Source of the DNA: Constrictibacter sp. MBR-5
GTDB taxonomy: Bacteria > Pseudomonadota > Alphaproteobacteria > JAJUGE01
Reading direction: 5' to 3'
NCBI RefSeq assembly: GCF_040549485.1
Contig: NZ_JBEPTK010000004.1
Span: 62,001-126,000, forward strand
Length of the DNA: 64,000 bases
Positions 42,644 through 52,747 of this stretch are shown piece after piece (within the stretch, counting starts at the first letter, position 1; every line of letters starts with the position of its first letter). The notes beneath the pieces were generated by a model. The model was not told the DNA's origin. It saw only the letters and a list, made by a program, of their open reading frames with translations, and ran no database searches. The translations under genes and the position numbers were made by a program.

Positions 42644-44656
42644 GTGAGCGTGCACGTCTGTCTGTTCGCGATTTTCGTCCTGCTGTCCGGATGTCCGGCC
42701 GGCATCTGGGCGGCGCGGCGTCCGGGGGGATCCGCGCTGATCTACAGCGTGTGTGCAGCCGTTGCCGCTGTGATGGCGGGGACCGCCCTGGGCGTCCTCG
42801 TCCGACCCGGCGAGACAGCCGGCGCCGTTCTTCCGATGGGCGTTCCCTGGCTTCAGGCGCATTTTGAGATCGACGCGCTGAGTGCCTTCTTTCTCCTGGT
42901 GATCAACCTCGGTGCCCTCGCCGCCAGCATCTACGGCATGGGAACGGGCCGCTCCGAGCCAGAGGCCGGGCGGATCCTGCCCTTCTATCCCCTGTTCCTC
43001 GCCGGCATGAACCTCGTGCTGCTCGCCGCCGATGCGTTCACGTTCCTGCTGTCGTGGGAATCGATGTCGCTCGCGTCGTGGGCGCTGGTGATGGCACACC
43101 ATCGGCAGAGCGAAACCCAACGCGCCGGATTCGTCTACATCGTGATGGCAGCCTTCGGAACCCTGGCGCTCCTGCTGGCTTTCGGCCTGCTGGCTGGGGC
43201 CGGCGGCAACTACGCGTTCTCGCAACTGCGCCAAGCCGGGCCCGACGCAGGCCTCGGCGTGGTCGTCCTGCTGCTCGTCCTGATCGGCGCCGGATCGAAG
43301 GGGGGCCTGGCACCGCTGCACGTCTGGCTGCCGCTGGCGCATCCCGCAGCCCCCTCGCACGTGTCCGCGCTGATGAGCGGCGTCATGACCAAGGTTGCCA
43401 TCTACGCGCTGCTGCGGATCCTGCTCGACCTGCTCGGCGGCGTGCAGTGGTGGTGGGGCGCGCTGCTGATGACGCTCGGCGCCCTGACCGCGGTGCTCGG
43501 CGTCCTGTACGCGCTGATGGAATCGGATCTGAAACGCCTGCTCGCCTACAGCACCGTAGAGAATGTCGGCTTCATCTTCATCGGCATCGGCCTGGGGATG
43601 GCCTTCCAGGCGAACGGCATGAACGCCGCGGCGGCGCTCGCCTACAGCGCAGCGCTGTTCCATGTCCTGAACCACTCCTGGATCAAAAGCTTGCTCTTTC
43701 TCGGCGCCGGCGCCGTTCTGCACGCGACGCACGAGCGCCGTCTCGACGCACTCGGCGGGCTGATCCGCAGGATGCCCTACACCGCCTTCTGCTTTCTTGT
43801 CGGGTCGGCGGCGATCGCCTCGCTTCCGCCGCTCAACGCCTTTGCGTCGGAGTGGCTCACCCTGCAGGCGATCCTGCTCAGTCCCGACCTGCCCCAATGG
43901 CTGCTGCGCTTTCTGGTGCCCGCGGTCGGCGCCCTGATGGTGCTGGCGGCAGCCCTGGCCGGGGCGGTCTTCGTGAAGGCCTTCGGCATCGCCTTCCTCG
44001 GTAGGCCGAGGTCCGCGGAGGCGGAGGCGGCACAGGAGACCAACCGCCTCGCCGGCGCCGCCATGACGATGCTGGTCGTGCTCTGCGTTCTGGCCGGGAT
44101 CTTCACCGGTCCCGTCCTGCACGTCATCCAGCCGGCGGTTGCGGCGATCGTCGAGCGGCCCGCCGTGCCCGGCTTCGGTATCGCGGACATCGCCTTCGTC
44201 GCACCGACCGGTGTCGGCGGCGGGTCCTACAGCGGCTTCTTCGTCTTCCTGTTCGTCGCGATGTCCGGATGGGGCGCCGCGCTTGCCATCCATCGCGGCG
44301 CGTCGCGTGCCACCCGCCGGTCGCCCGCGTGGGATTGCGGGTTTGCGCTGAACCATCCCGCCTTCCAGTACGGCGCAGGCAGCATGGCCCAGCCACTGCG
44401 CCGGATCTTCGGCACCGTGGTGTTCCGGGCGACGGAAACCGTGGAAATGCCGCCGCCGGGAAGCGTCGAACCGGCCCGCTACTGCACGACGCAGCGCGAT
44501 CCCGCGTGGGACCTGATCTTCACCCCGGTGGCGGGGGTCGTGGCGGCGATCGCGGACCGGATCGACGGCCTGCAGTTCCTATCGATCCGCCGCTATCTGG
44601 CCATGATGTTCGCCGGCCTCGTCGCACTGCTTATCCTCGTTGCGCTATGGCGGTGA
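42644..44656 (+). CDS. hyfB: Hydrogenase-4-like subunit B (NuoL/MrpA-type antiporter subunit)
   Basis: 670 residues, about 16 transmembrane helices. The proton-translocation core is clear: SWALVMAHHRQSETQRAGFVYIVMAAFG, GAGSKGGLAPLHVWLPLAHPAAPSHVSALMSGVMTKVAIYALLRILLDL (the functionally important Lys and His positions) and DLKRLLAYSTVENVGFIFIGIGLG. It resembles HyfB/HycC and NuoL. It should act as a proton or sodium channel of a membrane-bound redox complex. It starts with GTG. First gene of the hyfB-C-E-F-G-I operon; the next gene starts 4 bases after its stop. Confidence 0.9.
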   Translation: MSVHVCLFAIFVLLSGCPAGIWAARRPGGSALIYSVCAAVAAVMAGTALGVLVRPGETAGAVLPMGVPWLQAHFEIDALSAFFLLVINLGALAASIYGMGTGRSEPEAGRILPFYPLFLAGMNLVLLAADAFTFLLSWESMSLASWALVMAHHRQSETQRAGFVYIVMAAFGTLALLLAFGLLAGAGGNYAFSQLRQAGPDAGLGVVVLLLVLIGAGSKGGLAPLHVWLPLAHPAAPSHVSALMSGVMTKVAIYALLRILLDLLGGVQWWWGALLMTLGALTAVLGVLYALMESDLKRLLAYSTVENVGFIFIGIGLGMAFQANGMNAAAALAYSAALFHVLNHSWIKSLLFLGAGAVLHATHERRLDALGGLIRRMPYTAFCFLVGSAAIASLPPLNAFASEWLTLQAILLSPDLPQWLLRFLVPAVGALMVLAAALAGAVFVKAFGIAFLGRPRSAEAEAAQETNRLAGAAMTMLVVLCVLAGIFTGPVLHVIQPAVAAIVERPAVPGFGIADIAFVAPTGVGGGSYSGFFVFLFVAMSGWGAALAIHRGASRATRRSPAWDCGFALNHPAFQYGAGSMAQPLRRIFGTVVFRATETVEMPPPGSVEPARYCTTQRDPAWDLIFTPVAGVVAAIADRIDGLQFLSIRRYLAMMFAGLVALLILVALWR

Positions 44657-44660
44657 GGCG

Positions 44661-45617
44661 ATGAGCATGCTGGTCGGCCTGCTGCTGCAGGGCCTGCAGA
44701 TGGCGCTGGTGCTCGCCCTGGCGCCCCTGCTGGTCGGCTGGGTTCGCAAGGTCAAGGCACGGTTGACCCGTCGGCGCGGCGCGTCGGTGCTGCAGCCGTA
44801 TCGGGACATCTTCCGGCTCCTGCACAAGGAAGCGGTGCTGGCGGACAACGCCTCGTGGCTGTTCCGCGTCGCGCCCTACCTGGTGTTCGCGGCCATCTGG
44901 GTCGCGGCAGCCCTGGTCCCCACCTACGCCACCAGCCTCGCCTTCAGCGAGGCGGCCGACCTGATCGTCATCGTGGCACTGCTCGGCTCGGCACGATTCT
45001 TCCTGGCGCTAGCGGCGCTCGACGCCGGAACCAGCTTCGGCGGCATCGGCGCCTCGCGGGAAATGATGATCGCCGCCCTGGCCGAGCCGGCCATGATCAT
45101 GCTGGTGTTCAGCCTGGCGCTCGTGGCCGGGACCACGTCGCTGTCGGCGGTCGCCGAACACATGCTGACCGGCGACGTCGGCCTGCGGGTCACACTCGGA
45201 CTGGCCCTCATCGGCCTCGTGATCGTCGCGGTCGCCGAGAACGGCCGTATCCCGGTGGACAATCCCGCCACGCACCTGGAACTGACCATGGTGCACGAGG
45301 CGATGGTGCTGGAATATGCGGGCCGCCATCTCGCGATGATCGAGCTGGCGGCCGCCGTGAAGCTCGTCCTCTACGTGTCGCTGCTGGGCACGCTGTTCGC
45401 CCCGTGGGGTATCGCCCAGTTCGGGGCCGGCCCGCAGGCGCTGGCCATCGGCATCGGGGCGTGGGTCGGCAAGCTCGCGGTCGCAGGGCTTCTGCTGGGA
45501 CTGTTCGAGACGTCGATCGCGAAGATGCGTGTCTTCCGGGTCGGCGAGTTCCTGGGCGCCGCCCTGCTCCTCGGGTTGCTCGGGACCCTGCTCCTCTTCG
45601 TGTCGCGGAACCTGTGA
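44661..45617 (+). CDS. hyfC: Hydrogenase-4-like subunit C (NuoH-type)
   Basis: 318 residues with eight transmembrane helices. KARLTRRRGASVLQPYRDIFRLLHKEAVLADNASWLFRVAPYLVF is the conserved quinone-side/cytoplasmic loop of HycD/NuoH. AENGRIPVDNPATHLELTMVHEAMVLEYAGRHLAMIELAAAVKL carries the characteristic acidic loop that contacts the peripheral arm. It bridges the soluble catalytic subunits with the antiporter-like subunits. The ATG at 44661 is 4 bases after hyfB; its stop overlaps the next start as TGATG. Confidence 0.92.
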   Translation: MSMLVGLLLQGLQMALVLALAPLLVGWVRKVKARLTRRRGASVLQPYRDIFRLLHKEAVLADNASWLFRVAPYLVFAAIWVAAALVPTYATSLAFSEAADLIVIVALLGSARFFLALAALDAGTSFGGIGASREMMIAALAEPAMIMLVFSLALVAGTTSLSAVAEHMLTGDVGLRVTLGLALIGLVIVAVAENGRIPVDNPATHLELTMVHEAMVLEYAGRHLAMIELAAAVKLVLYVSLLGTLFAPWGIAQFGAGPQALAIGIGAWVGKLAVAGLLLGLFETSIAKMRVFRVGEFLGAALLLGLLGTLLLFVSRNL

Positions 45618-46279
45618 TGCACAGTCTCGCCTTCGACATCGCCCACATGTTCGCCGGCGCGATGCTCGTGGCGAGCTTCGCCCTGCTCTACCAGCGCCGC
45701 ATGTCCGGCATCGTGGACACCTATGTCGTCCACTCGCTGATCCTCACCGTCGCGGCAGGCTGGCAGGCATACATCCAGGATGCGCCGCACCTCTACGTGA
45801 CCGCCGCCATCGCCCTGGTCTTCAAGACGCTGATCATCCCGATCGCGCTGCGACGGATCATGCGGCGGCTCGACATCCACCGCTCGGTCGAGACCGTACT
45901 CGGGATCGGGCCGACGATGCTGCTGGGCGTCGGTCTCGTCGCCCTGTCGATCCTGCTGATCTTCCCGGTCACCGAGTCGGCCGACGCCTTCGCCCGGGAA
46001 GACCTGGCGCTGGCCCTGTCAGTCATCCTGCTCGGCCTGCTGACGATGATCACCCGGCGGAACGCCATCACGCAGGTGATCGGCTTCCTGTCGCTCGAGA
46101 ACGGGCTGATCCTGGCCGCCGTCGGGGTGCGTGGCATGCCCCTGGTCGTGGAGATCAGCGTCGCCTTCTCGGTGCTTGCCGCCTTCGTCGTGTTTGGCGT
46201 GTTCTTCTTCCGGATCCGTGAACGCTTCGACACCCTCGACGTCCAGGCCCTGGGCGAGTTCCGCGGCGAGCGGCGATGA
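45617..46279 (+). CDS. hyfE: Hydrogenase-4-like subunit E
   Basis: 220 residues with about seven transmembrane helices, matching HyfE. The N-terminal part (MFAGAMLVASFALLYQRRMSGIVDTYVVHSLILTVAAGWQAY) is followed by a NuoK-like segment (DLALALSVILLGLLTMITRRNAITQVIGFLSLENGLILAAVGVRGMPLVVEISVAFSVLAAFVVFGVFFFRI) with the conserved Glu in LENG. The start overlaps the hyfC stop (TGATG), and its own stop overlaps hyfF (ATGA). The longer frame back to 44855 is a shadow of hyfC. Confidence 0.9.
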   Translation: MHSLAFDIAHMFAGAMLVASFALLYQRRMSGIVDTYVVHSLILTVAAGWQAYIQDAPHLYVTAAIALVFKTLIIPIALRRIMRRLDIHRSVETVLGIGPTMLLGVGLVALSILLIFPVTESADAFAREDLALALSVILLGLLTMITRRNAITQVIGFLSLENGLILAAVGVRGMPLVVEISVAFSVLAAFVVFGVFFFRIRERFDTLDVQALGEFRGERR

Positions 46280-47730
46280 ACGCCATGTCCTACGGCGAGA
46301 TCGCGCTCTGGCTGGTTCTCGGCACCCCCGCCGCCGCAGCAGCGATCCTGGCCATGCTGCCGGGCTATCGGACGACGGCGGCGCTGAACGTCGCCGCGTC
46401 GCTGACGACCCTCGTCGGCGGCCTGATCCTGCTCGGTTCGCGGCCGGAGCCGGGACCCTATCTGCGGGTCGACGATTTCAACATCTATCTCGTCGTCCTC
46501 AACACGTTCGTCGGCTTCACCACCAGCGTCTTCAGCGCGACCTATATCGGCCACGAACTGCGCACTGGCCGGCTGACCCCGGCCTATCTCCGCTTCTACC
46601 ATGCGATGTATCAGACGATGATGCTCGCGATGAACCTGGCGCTGGTCGCGAACAATCTCGGCCTGCTGTGGGTGGCCGTCGAGGCGGCGACCATCGCCAC
46701 CGTGCTGATGGTCGGCATCTACCGCACGCATGCCGCCATCGAGGCCGCCTGGAAGTATTTCATCCTCGGCAGCGTCGGCATCGCCTTCGCGCTATTCGGC
46801 ACGATCCTCGTCTATTTCGCCGCGCAGCAGGCGATGGGCGAAGGCCTGCCTGCGATGGCGTGGGACACGCTGCTCGCGCGGGCATCGGACCTCGACCCGC
46901 GGCTGCTCGACCTCGCGTTCGTCTTCATCCTCGTCGGCTACGGCACCAAGGCGGGGCTCGTGCCCTTCCATGCGTGGCTGCCGGATGCACACGCGGAGGG
47001 GCCGACGCCGATCTCCGCGGTGCTCTCGGGCCTGCTGCTGAACGTCGCCATCTACGCGATCCTGCGGTTCAAGATGCTGCTCTCGGCCAACGGCGAGGCT
47101 CTGGCGCCCGGACCGATCATGATCGCGATGGGACTGTCGTCGCTGCTGTTCGCCGCCTTCATGCTGTACCGGCGCAATGATGCGAAGCGGCTGTTCGCCT
47201 ACTCCTCGATCGAACATATGGGCATCGTCACCTTCGCCTTCGGCATGGGCGGCCCGCTCGCCAACTTCGCCGGCCTGCTGCACATGGCGATGCACAGCCT
47301 GGGCAAGTCCGCCGTGTTCTTCGCCGTCGGCCATGCGACGCAGGTGAAGGGCACCCAGCGCATCGACGGCATCACCGGCCTCGGCAGCACGCATCCGACC
47401 CTGGCCGTCGGCCTCGCCGTGGCGGTGCTGGCGATCGCCGGAATGCCGCCCTTCGGCATCTTCATGAGCGAGTTCCTGGTGGTATCGTCGACCTTCGCGC
47501 GCGAACCGCTTCTGGCCATTCCGCTCGTCGCGGGCGTGCTCGTGGCCTTCGGCGCGCTCGCGATGCGGCTGCACGGCATGATCTTTGGCGAGCCGTCGCC
47601 CGGCACCGCGGCGGTCGAGGCGTCCTACCTCCCGCTGTTCTCCCATCTCGCACTGGTGGCGGTCGCCGGCGTCTGGCTGCCGGGACCGCTGGTCGCGTGG
47701 TTCCAGGCCGTCGCAGCGATGCTGGGATAA
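46276..47730 (+). CDS. hyfF: Hydrogenase-4-like subunit F (NuoN/NuoL-type)
   Basis: 484 residues with about 14 transmembrane helices. NNLGLLWVAVEAATIATVLMVGIYRTHAAIEAAWKYFILGSVGIAFALFG contains the trans-membrane Glu and Lys of the proton path. GYGTKAGLVPFHAWLPDAHAEGPTPISAVLSGLLLNVAIYAILRFKMLL and NDAKRLFAYSSIEHMGIVTFAFGMGG are HyfF/NuoL hallmarks. A second antiporter-like subunit in the same operon implies more than one ion pathway in the complex. It overlaps hyfE by 4 bases; 60 bp separate it from hyfG. Confidence 0.92.
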   Translation: MNAMSYGEIALWLVLGTPAAAAAILAMLPGYRTTAALNVAASLTTLVGGLILLGSRPEPGPYLRVDDFNIYLVVLNTFVGFTTSVFSATYIGHELRTGRLTPAYLRFYHAMYQTMMLAMNLALVANNLGLLWVAVEAATIATVLMVGIYRTHAAIEAAWKYFILGSVGIAFALFGTILVYFAAQQAMGEGLPAMAWDTLLARASDLDPRLLDLAFVFILVGYGTKAGLVPFHAWLPDAHAEGPTPISAVLSGLLLNVAIYAILRFKMLLSANGEALAPGPIMIAMGLSSLLFAAFMLYRRNDAKRLFAYSSIEHMGIVTFAFGMGGPLANFAGLLHMAMHSLGKSAVFFAVGHATQVKGTQRIDGITGLGSTHPTLAVGLAVAVLAIAGMPPFGIFMSEFLVVSSTFAREPLLAIPLVAGVLVAFGALAMRLHGMIFGEPSPGTAAVEASYLPLFSHLALVAVAGVWLPGPLVAWFQAVAAMLG

Positions 47731-47790
47731 CGCCATGCCGCAGCCTCGCATCCCATCCGATCGTGATTGCCCGTCCGTGGGAGCATGCGC

Positions 47791-49320
47791 ATGACCGGCG
47801 GGCACACGCTCCGCGGGACGATGGTGCCGCATCACCGGCCCTGGCCGCGGCAGGTCCTCGATCGCTACGACCAGCCCGCGCTGCCGGCCTTTCTGGCGGC
47901 ATCCGACGCGGAGCTGTTCGACCTCTGGGCCGATGCGGGCGTCGTCCATGCGGCCCTGCGCGATCCCGCCTCGGGCGCCTTCGCGGTCGCCTCCGTACCC
48001 TGTCCCAAAGGACGGTTCGCCTCCATCGCCGCAGTCAGGCCGGGCGCCATCCGGCTGGAGCGCGCCATCCGCGACTTGTTCGGCTACGAGCCCGTCGGTT
48101 CTGCCGACGCCCGGCCCTGGCTCGACCACGGCCGCTGGCCGCAGGCCGCGCCGCTCGGCGGCGAGCCCGGTGGCGAGCGCATGGAACAGGCGTCCGAGAC
48201 GCCGGACGGCCCACCGCCCTATCCCTTCCTGCCCGTCGAGGGCGACGGCCTGCACCAGATTCCCGTGGGCCCCGTTCACGCCGGCATCATCGAGCCCGGC
48301 CATTTTCGCTTTCACGCCAGCGGCGAGACCGTGGTCCGCCTGGAGGCGCGGCTGGGCTATGTCCATCGCGGGATCGAGGGCCTGCTCGCCGGCACCGATC
48401 TAGCCCGTGCCGCACGCCTGATCGGCCGCGTATCCGGCGACAGCACCGTCGCCTACGCCTATGCCTTCGCCCGCGCCGCCGAAGCGGCCACCGGAACCGA
48501 ACCGCCGCCGCGCGCCGTCTGGCTGCGGGCGCTGATGGCCGAGATGGAGCGGCTGGCGAACCATCTCGGCGACATCGGCGCCATCTGCAACGACGCCGCC
48601 TTCGCCCTCATGCACGCCCACACCGGCATTCTGCGCGAGCGCATGCTGCAGGCCGCCGAGGCGGCGTTCGGCCACCGGCTGATGATGGACCGTATCGTCC
48701 CCGGCGGCACCGCCGGCGACCTCGACGCCGCCGGCATCCAGGCGATACGCGATGCGGCGGCCGAGATCGGCAAGCGTTTCCCGGGTCTGGTCCGCCTCTA
48801 CGACCAGACCGCATCGCTCCAGGACCGCACCGTTTCGACCGGGATCGTGCGCCCCGACTATGTGGCGCTCTACGCCGCCGGAGGGTTCGTCGGTCGCGCT
48901 TCCGGCCGCTCTTTCGATGCGCGCCGGGATGCGCCCTATCCGCCCTACGACCGGCTGCGCTTCGACGTGCCGGTCCGCCGCGACGGTGACGTCAACGCCC
49001 GCGTCTGGATCCGCATCCGCGAGGTGGAGCAGTCACTGCAGCTGATCGAGCAGATCCTCGCCGGGCTGCCGCGCGGGCAGCACCGGACGGAACTCGGCCC
49101 CTCCTCCGGCGAAGGCGTCGGCCTCGTCGAGGGCTTCCGCGGCGACGTGATGGTCTGGCTGCGTATCGGTGCCGACCAGCGCGTCGAACGCTGCCGGCCG
49201 CGCGACCCGTCCTGGTTCCAGTGGCCGCTGCTCGAGACGGCGATCGAGGGCAATATCGTTGCCGACTTTCCCCTGTGCAATAAATCCTTCAACTGCTCCT
49301 ATGCCGGCCATGACCTCTAG
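47791..49320 (+). CDS. hyfG: Hydrogenase-4-like large subunit (HycE/NuoCD-type) without NiFe ligands
   Basis: 509 residues. A NuoC-like part (about 1-130, ending RPGAIRLERAIRDLFGYEPVG) is fused to a NuoD/hydrogenase large-subunit part with QIPVGPVHAGIIEPGHFRFHASGETVVRLEARLGYVHRGIEGLL. In group 4 hydrogenases the next motif is RxCGIC; here it is RVSGDS (Ser 215, Ser 218). The C-terminus reads LCNKSFNC (C496, C502), with five residues between the cysteines where CxxC would be needed. So the NiFe ligands are not conserved and hydrogenase activity is improbable. The start at 47791 has GGGAG seven bases before it; TTG 47767 and ATG 47785 are alternatives. Confidence 0.9.
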   Translation: MTGGHTLRGTMVPHHRPWPRQVLDRYDQPALPAFLAASDAELFDLWADAGVVHAALRDPASGAFAVASVPCPKGRFASIAAVRPGAIRLERAIRDLFGYEPVGSADARPWLDHGRWPQAAPLGGEPGGERMEQASETPDGPPPYPFLPVEGDGLHQIPVGPVHAGIIEPGHFRFHASGETVVRLEARLGYVHRGIEGLLAGTDLARAARLIGRVSGDSTVAYAYAFARAAEAATGTEPPPRAVWLRALMAEMERLANHLGDIGAICNDAAFALMHAHTGILRERMLQAAEAAFGHRLMMDRIVPGGTAGDLDAAGIQAIRDAAAEIGKRFPGLVRLYDQTASLQDRTVSTGIVRPDYVALYAAGGFVGRASGRSFDARRDAPYPPYDRLRFDVPVRRDGDVNARVWIRIREVEQSLQLIEQILAGLPRGQHRTELGPSSGEGVGLVEGFRGDVMVWLRIGADQRVERCRPRDPSWFQWPLLETAIEGNIVADFPLCNKSFNCSYAGHDL

Positions 49321-49337
49321 CAGCAGGCATCCGCGTC

Positions 49338-49871
49338 ATGCGTAGGCTCCTCTGGCAGGCGCTGCGCCGGCCCGTCACCCTGCCGCGGCCGGCGGCATCC
49401 GAGAGTGCGCTGGCGGAACTCGCCGAGTCGGTCGACCTCGCCGCCAAGCGGCGCCTCGGGCGCAGCCTGTCGATCAGGCAGGTCGACGCCGGCTCCTGCA
49501 ACGGCTGCGAGCTGGAGATCCACGCTTTGAACAACGCCGTCTACGACCTGGAGCGCTACGGCGTCCGCTTCGTCGCCTCGCCGCGTCACGCCGACGTGCT
49601 TCTGGTAACCGGGCCGGTGACCACGGCGATGCGCGAGGCGCTGGAGCGGACCTGGACGGCGACACCCGAACCAAAATGGGTGGTGGCCGCCGGTGACTGC
49701 GCAGCCGGTGGCGGCCTGTTCGCCGACAGCTACGCCGTGGCGGGCGGCGTCGCCGATGTGGTACCGGTCGACCTTCATATCGGCGGCTGCCCGCCGACGC
49801 CGACGCAGCTCCTGCGCGGCCTGCTGGCGCTGCTCGAAGCGACGCCCGATAATGTCCGGACCCGAAAATAG
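49338..49871 (+). CDS. hyfI: Hydrogenase-4-like small subunit (HyfI/NuoB-type)
   Basis: 177 residues. The four cysteines of the proximal 4Fe-4S (N2-type) cluster are present: C54 and C57 in GSCNGCELEI, C121 in GDCAAGGG, and C151 in GGCPPTPTQLL. This subunit passes electrons at the interface with the large subunit and membrane arm. Its intact cluster motif contrasts with the altered large subunit. It starts 18 bp after hyfG and ends 10 bp before an enoyl-CoA hydratase gene, which may be read on the same transcript. No HyfA/HyfH/NuoI-type ferredoxin gene is found. Confidence 0.92.
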   Translation: MRRLLWQALRRPVTLPRPAASESALAELAESVDLAAKRRLGRSLSIRQVDAGSCNGCELEIHALNNAVYDLERYGVRFVASPRHADVLLVTGPVTTAMREALERTWTATPEPKWVVAAGDCAAGGGLFADSYAVAGGVADVVPVDLHIGGCPPTPTQLLRGLLALLEATPDNVRTRK

Positions 49872-49881
49872 GAGAGCCGCA

Positions 49882-50661
49882 ATGGCCGAATACGAGTTTT
49901 GCAAGGTCGAGAAGGAAGGGCCGATCACGATCGTCACCCTCAACCGTCCGGAGGTGATGAACGCGCTGCATTGGCCGGCGCACTTCGAACTCGAGAAGGT
50001 CTGGGACGATTTCGCCGCCGATGCAGACCAGTGGGTCGCCATCGTCACCGGTGCCGGCGACCGCGCCTTCTCCGCGGGCAACGACCTGAAGTTCCAGGCC
50101 GCCGGCAACAAGATCCGCCGCGCCAAGACCGGGTTCGCCGGCCTGACCAACCGCTATGATCTCGACAAGCCGGTGATCGCCGCCGTGAATGGCGTCGCGA
50201 TGGGCGGCGGCTTCGAGATCGCGCTCGCCTGCGACATCATCGTGGCGTCCGAGAACGCGAAATTCGCCCTGCCCGAGCCGCGCGTCGGCCTGATGGCCGG
50301 CGCGGGCGGCGTCCATCGCCTGCCGCGCCAGATCCCGCTGAAGCAGGCCATGGGCATGATCCTGACCGGCCGCCACGTGCCGGCGGCCGAGGGCAAGGAA
50401 CTCGGCTTCGTCAACGAGGTTGTCCCGGCCGGCCAGGCGCTGGAGGGCGCCAAGCGCTGGGCCAAGCTCGTCCTCGGATGCTCGCCGATGTCGATCCGCG
50501 CCTCCAAGCAGGCGGTCTACAACGGCCTCGACATGGGCAACCTCGAGGGTGCGGTGCGCAACGTCTACACGTCGCAGGCCGCGATGATCGAGAGCGAGGA
50601 CTATATCGAGGGCCCGAAGGCCTTCGCCGAGAAGCGCAAGCCGAATTGGAAGAATCGGTAA
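49882..50661 (+). CDS. Enoyl-CoA hydratase/isomerase family protein
   Basis: 259 residues of the crotonase family. ITIVTLNRPEVMNALHW at the start, GAGDRAFSAGNDLKFQAAG (first oxyanion element), VIAAVNGVAMGGGFEIALACDIIVASENAKFALPEPRVGLMAGAGGVHRLPRQIP with the GG oxyanion turn and EP.vGl core, and a C-terminal PKAFAEKRKPNWKNR. Expected role is in acyl-CoA metabolism; the exact substrate is unknown. The ATG at 49882 has AGGAGAG seven bases upstream; the in-frame extension into hyfI is not real. It sits only 10 bp after hyfI, so co-transcription with the complex genes is possible. Confidence 0.9.
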   Translation: MAEYEFCKVEKEGPITIVTLNRPEVMNALHWPAHFELEKVWDDFAADADQWVAIVTGAGDRAFSAGNDLKFQAAGNKIRRAKTGFAGLTNRYDLDKPVIAAVNGVAMGGGFEIALACDIIVASENAKFALPEPRVGLMAGAGGVHRLPRQIPLKQAMGMILTGRHVPAAEGKELGFVNEVVPAGQALEGAKRWAKLVLGCSPMSIRASKQAVYNGLDMGNLEGAVRNVYTSQAAMIESEDYIEGPKAFAEKRKPNWKNR

Positions 50662-50677
50662 GATCACGCTTTATCCC

Positions 50678-50753
50678 GGAGCGCGGGCGTCCCGCCCGCT
50701 CCCGTCCCCGCCGCGGGACCGGTGAAACGGGGCGGGCGAGACGCCCGCGCTCC
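50678..50753. repeat. REP-like GC-rich inverted repeat
   Basis: A 25-base left arm (from 50678, GGAGCGCGGGCGTCCCGCCC...) and a 25-base right arm (50729-50753) are reverse complements except for two positions, with about 26 bases between. It lies between the hydratase stop and the methyltransferase start. A degenerate relative sharing CGCTCCCGTCCCCG is near 57789-57803. Such elements are mobile, extragenic repeats or transcript-end structures. Confidence 0.7.
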
Positions 50754-50773
50754 GACAACCGACGAGGCCGGCC

Positions 50774-51568
50774 ATGACCGAAGAGAAGCGCGCCAGCGGC
50801 ACCTGGGATCCGGGGCAGTACGCCCGCTTCGGCGATCATCGCCTGCGTCCCGCACTCGAACTCTTCGCCCGCATCGACCACGACGCGCCGAAGCTGGCCG
50901 TCGACCTGGGCTGCGGCGGCGGCGAGATCGCCCGGGTGATGACGGAGCGCTGGCCGGACGCGGCGGTGATCGGCATGGACTCGTCGCCGGAGATGCTGGC
51001 CAAGGCCAGCAAGGTGCCGTCCAGCGTGCAGTGGTGCCAAGCCGACGTCACGGAATGGCAGCCGCCCCGGCCCGCCGACGTGCTGTTCTCCAACGCGATG
51101 CTGCACTGGGTGGCCGGGCACGGCACCCTCTTCCCGCGGCTCTTCGAGATGCTGGCGCCCGGCGGCGTCCTGGCCGTCCAGATGCCGCTGAGCTGGCCCG
51201 AACCGTCGCACCAGGCGCTGCGCGAGGTCCTGAAGGACCTCGATCTCGGCACGCCGGAACTGCACGCCTCGGTCGATCGCCGCTGGGTGCAGCCGACCGG
51301 CTTCTATTACGGCCTGCTGCAGCCCCTCGCGTCGGTGATCGACATCTGGGAGACGCGCTACCTGCAGGTCCTGCACGGCGAGAATCCGGTGCTCGAATGG
51401 GTCAAGGGCAGCGCGCTGCGGCCCGTCCTCGACGTCCTGACGCCGGACGAGCAGACGCGCTTCCTCGACGAATACGGCGCGCGCCTGCGCAAGCTCTATC
51501 CGCCCCAGGAGGGCGGCGAGACGCTCTTCCCCTTCCCGCGCCTCTTCATCGTCGCGAAGAACGCCTAA
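50774..51568 (+). CDS. tam: Trans-aconitate 2-methyltransferase (Tam-like)
   Basis: 264 residues, class I SAM-dependent methyltransferase. TWDPGQYARFGDHRLRPALELFARI is the Tam N-terminus, LAVDLGCGGGEIARVMTERWPDAAVIGMDSSPEMLAKA the SAM-binding motif I, and SNAMLHWVAGHGTLFPRLFEMLAPGGVLAVQMP motifs II-III. Tam methylates trans-aconitate to limit its inhibition of aconitase. The assignment follows resemblance over most of the length. GAGG seven bases before the ATG supports the start. RutA follows 71 bp downstream. Confidence 0.88.
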   Translation: MTEEKRASGTWDPGQYARFGDHRLRPALELFARIDHDAPKLAVDLGCGGGEIARVMTERWPDAAVIGMDSSPEMLAKASKVPSSVQWCQADVTEWQPPRPADVLFSNAMLHWVAGHGTLFPRLFEMLAPGGVLAVQMPLSWPEPSHQALREVLKDLDLGTPELHASVDRRWVQPTGFYYGLLQPLASVIDIWETRYLQVLHGENPVLEWVKGSALRPVLDVLTPDEQTRFLDEYGARLRKLYPPQEGGETLFPFPRLFIVAKNA

Positions 51569-51639
51569 TCGGCAGACACTCCATGGCATGACACTTGCTG
51601 ATTCCGGGGCACAACACACACGCCCTGGAGGCATAGGTC

Positions 51640-52710
<1,071 letters not shown>

Positions 52711-52747
52711 CACCACTCGCGCCGATCGCGATGCCTTCACCCTCCGC

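Noticed and set aside
42491-44356. 621-codon open frame opposite hyfB
   Set aside because: Shadow frame; hyfB has clear antiporter-subunit motifs and membrane helices.
42644-49871. Functional group 4 NiFe hydrogenase or formate hydrogenlyase
   Set aside because: The large subunit lacks both CxxC ligand pairs, and no ferredoxin subunit, formate dehydrogenase or hyp gene is present.
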